Of a stretch of DNA of 64,000 bases, positions 7,942-15,497 are shown one piece after another. The DNA is taken from NCBI GenBank assembly GCA_964611575.1, contig CAZTAJ010000004.1, forward strand, positions 1-64,000, in the 5' to 3' direction. The notes under the pieces were generated by a model. It was not told the origin of the DNA. It did no database searches and worked only from the letters and a program-made list of their open reading frames with translations. Each line of letters begins with the position of its first letter. The first letter of the stretch is position 1. The position numbers and the translations under genes were made by a program. Origin of the DNA: CAITUY01 sp964611575. Its GTDB lineage: Bacteria; Verrucomicrobiota; Kiritimatiellia; CAIKKV01; CAITUY01.

Positions 7942-10758
7942 TCAGCGGGTGCGGTTGTTCGAGATTTTGGTGTTTCGCTTGCCACTACGAGCGACCTCAT
8001 AATGGTTGATACCTGCTTTGGCATGAATCATAACTTCATCCTTCGAGATGGAAATATCATCAGCCGACTCAATTAGCCCGGACGTAATACGGATCCTTTT
8101 TTTGTTGTAAACAAGGTCACACGCTTTTCCAAGACGCGGCAACACGACCTCTGCGTCACAACCGGCTGGAACATCAACATCCAAACAGAAAGTTGCCTTG
8201 TCTTTTTTCCACGACACCGCGACATTGCCATTCACCGTGGGAAACACACCCTTCGCCCATTTCAGATTGCCGGTCTTCGGCGCGATGCGCAGTTTTTTGT
8301 AGCCTGGTTCAAGCGGGTAGATGCCCAAAACGTTCGTGGAGAGCGTCCACACAAGGCTTCCCCCCCACACGGGCGAAACCCAGGTGAAGCCGGCGAGATT
8401 GCGATTGTCCATTTCCCACTCTTCGCCCGTATGCGTCGGAAAGTCCGATTTCTCAAGCATCGCCGCATATCGCCGGGCGGTCAATTCGAACGCGTAATCA
8501 GTGGCACCGAGCTTAACCAATCCTTCGACCAGCCAATGGAAGTAATTGGGGCCGGGACAGATCAGTTCAAAGCGCGGCGACTGCCACCGCCTGCGATATT
8601 GCGAGACGGGCAGACCCAGTCCCGCACCTTTCTCCGCACTCCCGAAGACACTGTACTCTTCGGCGCTCCGATCCGTCAGCCGGCAGCGGATCGACGCTTT
8701 GTGACCGTCATCGGCAATGTCGTACAGCACCGCCAGAGCGTTATCCAGTTCATTGTATATCGGTATCTGCTTCCCATCGATAACGCTGTTTACGAATAGG
8801 CCGTTCTTGGAATTCCAGTGCAGACGCCGCAATGACTTCACCACCTGTTCTGCCAAGGCCCGCCAGTTTTCTGTGTCACCGGGCAAGGACAGCAATGCCG
8901 CCAGTCTTTCCATGATCAGGAGCAGCCGATAATAATCGGCATTGGTCTTGAAATAGGCGCCGCGAAACTCACATTTCACCCAATCGGCATACGAGCATTG
9001 CGGGATGTTATACACCAGGCCATGATCATCGCAATGGTCCAGGTAATAGCGCGCCGTCCGCACCAGGGCGGGATAATGCTCTCGGATGAAATCAATGTTG
9101 CCTGTATACTCGTAACGGCACCAGACGGCCTCGGCGTAAAAAGCCAGTTCGCTGACAACCTGGGGGGGATTAATGCTGACGGAAGACTTAAACTGGTCGC
9201 TTGACAAACCAAGGTCGCCGTAAGCCCCCAATATGAGCGGGAACGATCCGTCCGGCAACTGTGAACGCGTCGTCTGACGGAAATGCCAATCGATCACCGA
9301 TTGGTAGCCGTATCCGGCGGTGAACGCCAGCGGCACCTGAAACCCTTCCGGGTAGATCGTGACAAATCGGTGCTCCCGATACGCATCGGTGATCTGAGTG
9401 TCTTCAAAATGGAGTTGCGCAGTGTCGACTCCGGCTTTCCATAGTTTTGTCAGAATGGGATCCGAGCACGTGAAGCTTCCGACGCGATCCGCTGGATACT
9501 CATAGCGACTGACCTGGACGGAATGAACCTGGATGGGGCGCGCGTTCTTCGCCACCAGCTCAAGGTAATCCCTCGACTTCGGTCCACCCTGAACGGATAA
9601 ATGGCAGGAGACATTGCGGAAGACGATTTGCAGGTAGCGGAAGCAGTGTTTCTCCCAGGTCTGCCAGACTTGCCGGCCTTCCCGGGCAATGCAGGCCGAG
9701 GCGAAATCCTGGTCCACTTCATATACCGGCACCCGCCCATCCACCAGTTGGGCGGAATATGTCATTTCGATCACCGCCCGTTCCGGAGCGTCAACATCGA
9801 TCCGCGGAAAACCGCAGACCGGCCGGCCGAAGTCGAGGATGATGAACGGGTCGCGCGTCCCTTGCGCAGCGTTTTGGTTTGCGCCGTAGGTCAGGGGCAG
9901 GCTCTGAAAATGCGCCACGCCTTTGCCACCAAGGAGGGCTTTGACGTTTTCCGCTTTGGCGTAGCGCAGCGGATAGTGCGGCTCGTAGGCCAGCCGCATG
10001 CTCACGTGAATGTCTTTCACCGCGGTCCAGCTGGGATTCCAAATAAGCGCCCGCGCCTCGCCGACGGTGATGATGGCCTCCGGCAGCATCTCCTCTTCCT
10101 GCAGAAGCGGTGTCATTCGCGGCTCCAATAAGCTCCAGCACGAGGCACCGCTCCAGGGATCAATAAGTTTGGCGTAATCCCAGGATGAGTCATTGAAATC
10201 GGGCTTCATCCAATCCGCCGGATCCTTCGTCGCATCGAAGATTTCAATCAGCCGACCATCCAGACCGTTTAAGAGCTCCTTGTCCCGGCGGTAGCCGGTC
10301 AGCGGCCGGGTTTTCCACGTCGCATCCGAACCGATGATTTTCTGCCCGTTCACCGTGGTCAGATGGGCCTCCGCCCAAAAACCGGCGCGCTGGCTAAAGG
10401 AGTAGGCGTTCTTGCATCCGTAGTGATACGCGAAAACAGCGATGACATTTTTACCGGGGCGCAGAAGCCCGTCGATGTCGTGCGTGTCGTAGGACGTCCA
10501 GTGCGGTCCGACGGAGCGCGCTGGTCCGCGCCCGACATACATGCCATTGATAAACAACCGATATTTATCGGCGGCAGTGATGTGGATGACGGCGCCGGAA
10601 GACTTCTGTTTCAGGTTAAACTCCTTGCGCAACAGCAACGAATAATGAAACGGCGTGCCCTCGCCGTGATCCCAGATGAAGCGCCCCGTCCAGCTGCCAG
10701 GGTAGCCGCCGGATTTTGGTTTGCACCACACGCCAATCTGTTTTTTTTGTATAATCAT
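7942..10758 (-). CDS. GH78-like alpha-L-rhamnosidase
   Basis: 938 residues without a signal peptide, so probably intracellular. The N-terminal beta-sandwich (ITAADKYRLFINGMYVGRGP, near residue 60) matches the rhamnosidase N-domain. The (alpha/alpha)6 barrel starts near residue 430 (FTCSDPILTKLWKAGVDTAQ), and a C-terminal sandwich (GYKKLRIAPK, near 845) matches the Bac_rhamnosid_C type. GH78 enzymes hydrolyse alpha-L-rhamnosides, as found in rhamnogalacturonan, ulvan and gums. The motif that usually reads DCPxRDE is replaced by TDAYREHRF, so the acid residue position is not standard. Start: GAAGAAGG lies about ten bases upstream of the ATG. The gene is more AT-rich than its flanks, with A and T runs at its ends, suggesting acquisition. 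Confidence 0.75.
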   Translation of the reverse strand: MIIQKKQIGVWCKPKSGGYPGSWTGRFIWDHGEGTPFHYSLLLRKEFNLKQKSSGAVIHITAADKYRLFINGMYVGRGPARSVGPHWTSYDTHDIDGLLRPGKNVIAVFAYHYGCKNAYSFSQRAGFWAEAHLTTVNGQKIIGSDATWKTRPLTGYRRDKELLNGLDGRLIEIFDATKDPADWMKPDFNDSSWDYAKLIDPWSGASCWSLLEPRMTPLLQEEEMLPEAIITVGEARALIWNPSWTAVKDIHVSMRLAYEPHYPLRYAKAENVKALLGGKGVAHFQSLPLTYGANQNAAQGTRDPFIILDFGRPVCGFPRIDVDAPERAVIEMTYSAQLVDGRVPVYEVDQDFASACIAREGRQVWQTWEKHCFRYLQIVFRNVSCHLSVQGGPKSRDYLELVAKNARPIQVHSVQVSRYEYPADRVGSFTCSDPILTKLWKAGVDTAQLHFEDTQITDAYREHRFVTIYPEGFQVPLAFTAGYGYQSVIDWHFRQTTRSQLPDGSFPLILGAYGDLGLSSDQFKSSVSINPPQVVSELAFYAEAVWCRYEYTGNIDFIREHYPALVRTARYYLDHCDDHGLVYNIPQCSYADWVKCEFRGAYFKTNADYYRLLLIMERLAALLSLPGDTENWRALAEQVVKSLRRLHWNSKNGLFVNSVIDGKQIPIYNELDNALAVLYDIADDGHKASIRCRLTDRSAEEYSVFGSAEKGAGLGLPVSQYRRRWQSPRFELICPGPNYFHWLVEGLVKLGATDYAFELTARRYAAMLEKSDFPTHTGEEWEMDNRNLAGFTWVSPVWGGSLVWTLSTNVLGIYPLEPGYKKLRIAPKTGNLKWAKGVFPTVNGNVAVSWKKDKATFCLDVDVPAGCDAEVVLPRLGKACDLVYNKKRIRITSGLIESADDISISKDEVMIHAKAGINHYEVARSGKRNTKISNNRTR

Positions 10759-10817
10759 TCTGTTATAGCCTTCTTCCTGATTCTGCGACTAAAAGTGCAT
10801 TCGCGTTCATATGCGAT

Positions 10818-10859
10818 TCATTTGATTTCACGGTTGCAGTTTGGTGTCTTGTTTGACAT
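10818..10859 (-). other. Orphan 13-codon reading frame with strong ribosome site
   Basis: In the 211-base gap before the GH78 gene, AAAGGA is followed at good spacing by an ATG (10859) and only 13 codons, MSNKTPNCNREIK, before a TGA. It could be a leader peptide, or, like the fragment at 6353-6481, the leftover start of a deleted gene. Nothing in the peptide identifies a family. The same gap holds an inverted repeat, GTTCA nine bases apart from TGAAC, at about 10932-10950, whose role is unknown. Confidence 0.3.
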
Positions 10860-10969
10860 GAGGTGATGTTCCTTTCCATAAGATGGGCGGACTTCATAAC
10901 TGCATCTTGCGCGTACTTTTTCCAATCTCCTGTTCACTCAAGCTCTGAACACGTTACGCCCCCGGTCAC

Positions 10970-12291
10970 TTATTTCCTGCTCATGCGGAAAATGACCACC
11001 TCGCGCGGCTGAACGGCTTGTCCCCATCCCAGACGGGGACAATATCCAGAGCCTTGACCTCCACGTCGCCGGACGCCAGGCGGACGACGGCGCGGTAGCT
11101 GGCGTCCTTGACGGACTCGCCGGGATTGCGGAACGCCACGTTGACGGCGAATTTCTTCTTGTTTTCGAAAATCAACGATTTCCGGTCGGGCGCGACGCGG
11201 ATGAAGCAGTTCGGCGCCATGGCGTCCGCCGGGACGGGGGTGCGTTTGATCGGCTCGGCGCCGTTGACCACGTCGAGGCGGAACTCGCGCTCGACGATCT
11301 CCTGCGGAAGCGGGCTCTTGCCTTCATACGACCAGCGCAGCCGCACCCGCGCCCAGTAGGTGCCCTTCTCCTTCACGGGGAACTCGATCCGCTGGGCGAT
11401 CTGCAAAGGATAGGGAATGCCGTCGCTTTTCTCCCTCCAGTCCGTCTGGGTGAATTCGAAGCTCTTGCCGCCAACGAGAAACGGGGTGGCGTCATAACGA
11501 TCGCGCAGTTCCCAGCTCAGATCGTAGCGCTTGCCGCCCCATTTTCCCAGATGGGCCGGCGTAAGGAACGGAAGGGGATCGAGTTCGCCGAAACTCTCGA
11601 CGTCGCGGAACTGGTAGTACAACGGCGCGGCGCGCGGGTCGAGCCGGGTCATGGCGAAGTTGCGGAAGAAGAACTCGGTGAACTTGCCGCCCTGGTGGCT
11701 GCCGATGAAGCGCAGCCCCAGCAGCGTGTAGGGCGGCTTCGGGGCGATGTTCGGCGCCGGGCCTTCGAGCGTCGCGCCGGCAGCCGGCTCCGGCTTGGGT
11801 CGCCCGAAGCCCGGCGTGGTGAAGCGCTCCTCGCGGACACGCCGCGAGAATTGTTCCGGCGAGAACCACCCCTTATTGAACGAGAACCAGGAACTGGTGT
11901 GGAAGGCAAACTCCTTGCCAGTCGAGTCCCGCGCCAGAACCTTGATCCAAAGACTGGAAGGCGCACCGTTGTTGCCGCAGAGGAAGGTGAAGCCCGTGAC
12001 GTCCCCGGGCATGGGCACCGGCTCCTTCAAGCGCAGTTCGCCAATATGGTTTTCGGCGCAGTCAAAACGGACCAGGATCGCGCCGCTGGCGGGTGAGAAA
12101 CAGTCGAAGGTGAACGGTGCCCCCCCTTGCGGAGTGGCTGTCCAAGTCACCGCATCGCCCAGGGCCGGCAGCGGCCATACCTGCGGTTCATCCGTGCCTG
12201 CGGCCGACAGGACCGGGGCCGCGGCGCCAGCCAAAACCAGGAGCGCCGTTCCCATTCCCTGCAATCGCTTGAGTAGCTTCATCTTGTTCAT
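10970..12291 (-). pseudogene. GH42-like paralogue with large internal deletion and frameshift
   Basis: From the ATG at 12291 (MNKMKLLKRLQGMG, then a signal peptide) the frame follows the intact gene at 2955-6365 closely for about 425 codons, with near-identical DNA over long stretches. At about 11022 the match to VPVWDGDKSF ends, and the sequence joins directly to the last codons of the family, but one base out of frame. Read in the shifted frame these are PREVVIFRMSRK and a TAA at 10970, against PREVAIFRMVRK in the intact copy. In the original frame translation stops at 10981 with a 10-residue nonsense tail. About 710 codons, including the whole catalytic barrel, are missing. The start codon also abuts a MITE-like insertion. 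It is therefore a pseudogene; at most it encodes a secreted sandwich domain. Confidence 0.85.
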
Positions 12292-12505
12292 AGGACATCC
12301 ACTGGCATCCCATGGGGACGCGGAGTAATGGAGTACGGGAGGATTGGGGTGTTGCCAGACCATGAATTACACATTCTATTCACCCTTACGCGGAACAAGG
12401 GATTTCCGATATCCATGGTTTGCAGATCAGCCGATTCTGCTTGGCCTGTTTGTCCCAATACTCCATCACTCCACTATTCCATGGGATGCTATTGTAGGAC
12501 ATCCA
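12291..12505. mobile_element. MITE-like inverted-repeat element with 11-bp flanking direct repeats
   Basis: Two imperfect inverted arms of about 40-46 bases face each other. The left arm at 12303 begins TGGCATCCCATGG and continues through GGAGTAATGGAGT to ATTGGG. The right arm, read on the minus strand from 12492, is AGCATCCCATGG, GGAGTGATGGAGT, ATTGGG. About 100 bases of non-coding sequence lie between. The pair is flanked by the direct repeat TAGGACATCCA at 12291-12301 and 12495-12505, which looks like a target-site duplication. No transposase is encoded, so it would depend on an enzyme elsewhere. It lies between the SGNH gene and the GH42-like pseudogene, whose ATG shares the last T of the repeat, so it displaces that gene's upstream region. 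A second element with related ends is at 17799-17955. Confidence 0.65.
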
Positions 12506-12545
12506 TTCTTCTACCATGCTCGTTCGCATAGCAAGCCGCCACAGT

Positions 12546-14186
12546 TCACGGCGGCACAACCACGGAACTGTTCAGATACACGGCAAAACCGCTTCCGTTG
12601 CTGCCAGCATGCACCTTGATCATCACCTCGTTGTCCCCTTGATGCAGTTCAACCGGAAACATAACGGGCGCCATCGGATGGCCGTGATTGCCATCGACCG
12701 TCTTTGCCAGTTTGCCGTTGATCCACACCTTTGCGAAGTAATCCAGCCGCAACCCGGCCTCGACTGTGCCGCCGGCGGTGCGTTTCACCACGGTGCGGGC
12801 ATAGCATACGCCGCGATCCCGCCATCCGCCCAAGCGGACGAAATCGACGAAGGCGCCATCGCCTGCCACCGGCTTCCAGTCGGCGTAGGGGCCGGTTTCC
12901 GGTCCGAACGCGCGCTTGAAATCGTCAGTTGGGATCCCACCGCGTGTTTTTTCAGCGCCGCCGAACGGCCCGCACCATTCCCATTTCGCCGCCGGGACCG
13001 GATCGAACAGGCGCATGGCCTGCGCCCGCAGATCGACATCGCCTTGCGGCGCCCGATCGCCTGTCGCCCGGGATTCACCGGCCACCAGCACATACCCAAG
13101 GTAAACGGGCGCCACTCCGCCATCAAACGGCCGGGCGGTGACCACCCGTACAAGGTGTTCCGCCGGCGCCAGGTCGCTGCCGATCGTCACGGAAGTATAG
13201 CCGTCACGGAACCCCGCATCCTGCATCACGGGCTGGCCTCCGTCCACATTCACATAGAACGGGCCATAGTGCCCGGCGTCCAGCGGGTAGAGCAGCCCGA
13301 TCTCGGTGGCCCGAACATTCAGCGTCAGCATGGTCCCCGGCTCGCTGGCGCCAATGAAGCCCTCCGGGAAGAAGCGTGTCCACCAAGCCGGCACGGTTGC
13401 TTCACGGGACCACCCGGGCTGTGGCGCAAGGGGGATCATCCGTCCGTCAAGGATCAGCGGCCGTTTGCTCAGGGGAGGCGGCAGCGGAGGCGACAGCGCT
13501 TCGGATGGCTTGCCTTTGGCGGCGCGGACGACAAACGGCTCCAGCGCCGCGGCAATGGCCTCGGCGTAAAGCGCATGGCCCTTCGCATTGGGATGAACAT
13601 CGTCCGTCATCAGGTCCGCCCACACCCCGCCGGTCTTCTTCAGACGTTCGTCCACAACGCGTTGGAGGTTGATGGAGAGCAACCCATAGTGCGCAGCGAC
13701 CCGTTCGTGCCGGGCATGGTTGGGGCTGTCGCGTTCCGCGGCGTTGACGATGACCACGGCGGGGGGATCGGGTAGCGTCTTGAGCCGGACCACAAGGCTT
13801 TCCATGGACCGGATGACATCCGCATCATCGCCACCCCGGTCGTTCACGGCAAACTCGATCATCACCAGATCAGGCTGCTTGTCGATGACATCACGCCCGA
13901 GGCGGAAAACCCCCAGCCCACTGCCCGTGCCGCTCATGCCGGCATTGTGCATATCGCCCGTGGCGCCGGGGAACCGCTCGCGCAGCCAGGGTCCGATCCA
14001 GCCGCCGCCGGCCTGGGTGATCGACCCGCCCATGGCCACCGCCCGCAAAGGCCGACCGGCCTGAGCGCGGGCGAATACCGGCAGCAGGTCGTCGCCCGCT
14101 CCCATTGCATGTGTCGCCGCCAACAGAAGAGCCGGGAACCAGACAACCAGCCCGGATAACAAACGGTAAAACCCATCACGTCTCAT
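12546..14186 (-). CDS. Secreted SGNH/GDSL-family hydrolase with C-terminal sandwich
   Basis: 546 residues with an N-terminal signal peptide ending near THAMG. The SGNH domain covers about residues 45-240: block I GGSITQ supplies the nucleophile Ser, block II is NAGMSGTGSG, block III is FAVNDRG, and block V DDVHPNAKGH supplies Asp and His. Such enzymes deacylate glycans or other esters; a carbohydrate acetylesterase role is inferred from the neighbours. Residues about 260-546 form two further beta-rich modules, probably carbohydrate-binding, with a closing segment (WINGKLAKTVDG) that resembles jelly-roll binding domains. It sits 126 bases downstream of the URO-D-like gene and reads in the same direction. 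The MITE-like element begins some 40 bases after its stop. Confidence 0.8.
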   Translation of the reverse strand: MRRDGFYRLLSGLVVWFPALLLAATHAMGAGDDLLPVFARAQAGRPLRAVAMGGSITQAGGGWIGPWLRERFPGATGDMHNAGMSGTGSGLGVFRLGRDVIDKQPDLVMIEFAVNDRGGDDADVIRSMESLVVRLKTLPDPPAVVIVNAAERDSPNHARHERVAAHYGLLSINLQRVVDERLKKTGGVWADLMTDDVHPNAKGHALYAEAIAAALEPFVVRAAKGKPSEALSPPLPPPLSKRPLILDGRMIPLAPQPGWSREATVPAWWTRFFPEGFIGASEPGTMLTLNVRATEIGLLYPLDAGHYGPFYVNVDGGQPVMQDAGFRDGYTSVTIGSDLAPAEHLVRVVTARPFDGGVAPVYLGYVLVAGESRATGDRAPQGDVDLRAQAMRLFDPVPAAKWEWCGPFGGAEKTRGGIPTDDFKRAFGPETGPYADWKPVAGDGAFVDFVRLGGWRDRGVCYARTVVKRTAGGTVEAGLRLDYFAKVWINGKLAKTVDGNHGHPMAPVMFPVELHQGDNEVMIKVHAGSNGSGFAVYLNSSVVVPP

Positions 14187-14312
14187 AATCGCACCTCAAA
14201 AGAATGGTACAGTGTGCCAGTAACCATCAGATCCATAAGCGCGCGCTCGAACCCGCGAATGTCGCACAGACGGAGCATCTTCACAGGGCACCCTGCCTCC
14301 CAAGGCGCCCGT

Positions 14313-15392
14313 TCACTCGTACTTGCGCACATAGTCCAGATAGTATCGGAACTTCTCCAGGGACACGTTCGGCGGAACCGTATGATCCAGGCATGGCACG
14401 AACCGGCCGCGGGACAGAAAATGCGGCAGAACGCGGTCCACCTCCCGCTCGATGTCCCTGAAGCTGCCGGCGAGCGCGCGCTTGTCGAGCCCCCCCATAA
14501 TGGCCAACTCCGGATACTGCCGACCGATGGCGACCACGTCCATGCCGGCCTGAACTTCGAACGGCATCAGACTGTCAACGCCCGCCTCCATGAACAAGGG
14601 GATCAGTTTCAGGCAGTCGCCGTCCGTATCCACGATAATCGCCTCGATGCCGCAGGAACGGGCCACCGCGATCACTTCCCGGTAGCGGGGCAACATGAAC
14701 CGGCGAACGGCCTCTGGACTGATCAGCGGACCCGACTTGTAGCACATATCCTCCCAAATCAGGATGGCATCCACGCGCACGATGCCGGTCACGTGCCGGA
14801 TCAGTTCCGTATACAGATCCCGCCAGTTTTCAAGGATCTCCTCCAGCAGTGCGGGATCGTCATACATCAGGTAGGAGAGATTCTCATCCCCGAACAGGTT
14901 GCGCGGATGCCCGAACGCGCCGCACATGTGCATCAGACTCGGGACTGACGGGTCTCCCGCCACCGCCCTGAGCGCCGCGGCATCGCCCACGCGATTCGGC
15001 GCATCGGCCGGGTTCAACCGATGCCGGAGCACAGCCCAGTCCGCGCGATCGGTCACCGGGAACTTAAGGAACTGGGGCATGGAGGTGTCGCCGTGCTGGA
15101 CAAAGACCTTCTTGGTTATGCCATCCCCGTCCACAAACGTCCGACACCCAGCACTTTCCTCCAGGATCTTCTCCGTAAACGCGGGGCAATACGGTGAGGC
15201 CACGTAACCCGACTGGATGGGAAGCTTGACCAAGGGATCCATGTCGAAATAGCGATCGAAACGCACGTCGGAAGGGTAGCCCTCGCCAAGCCAGCGCTCA
15301 CGTGTGCTGGGCCATGGCCCATGGTCATAGCGCAAGAACCGGTCAAGCGTTCCGCCCCGGAAGGAGCGCAGAAAACGATCACGAGACGTCAT
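14313..15392 (-). CDS. Uroporphyrinogen-decarboxylase-like (URO-D superfamily) protein
   Basis: 359 residues, TIM-barrel URO-D superfamily (start MTSRDRFLRSFRGG; later HMCGAFGHPRNLFGDENLS, ILIWEDMCYKSGPLISPEA, VDTDGDC, GLDKRAL). The strong ribosome site GGAGG is six bases before the ATG. It is not HemE: the N-terminal substrate-binding signature of that enzyme is missing, and the context is carbohydrate degradation. Members of this branch include corrinoid- or thiol-dependent methyltransferases (MtaA, CmuA). Many PVC-group genomes carry paralogues next to glycosidases with unknown function. A role in removing methyl groups from sugars is possible but only inference; no corrinoid-binding protein is nearby. 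Confidence 0.8.
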   Translation of the reverse strand: MTSRDRFLRSFRGGTLDRFLRYDHGPWPSTRERWLGEGYPSDVRFDRYFDMDPLVKLPIQSGYVASPYCPAFTEKILEESAGCRTFVDGDGITKKVFVQHGDTSMPQFLKFPVTDRADWAVLRHRLNPADAPNRVGDAAALRAVAGDPSVPSLMHMCGAFGHPRNLFGDENLSYLMYDDPALLEEILENWRDLYTELIRHVTGIVRVDAILIWEDMCYKSGPLISPEAVRRFMLPRYREVIAVARSCGIEAIIVDTDGDCLKLIPLFMEAGVDSLMPFEVQAGMDVVAIGRQYPELAIMGGLDKRALAGSFRDIEREVDRVLPHFLSRGRFVPCLDHTVPPNVSLEKFRYYLDYVRKYE

Positions 15393-15497
15393 CTCATTCC
15401 TCCTTCCTGCACCCTTGGCGGCGGCTGCAGGGCCTCAGCGTTCCCACGCATCCGTCGTCAAACGTTCTCTCACAGCCCCGTCATCCCCGCGCAGCGC

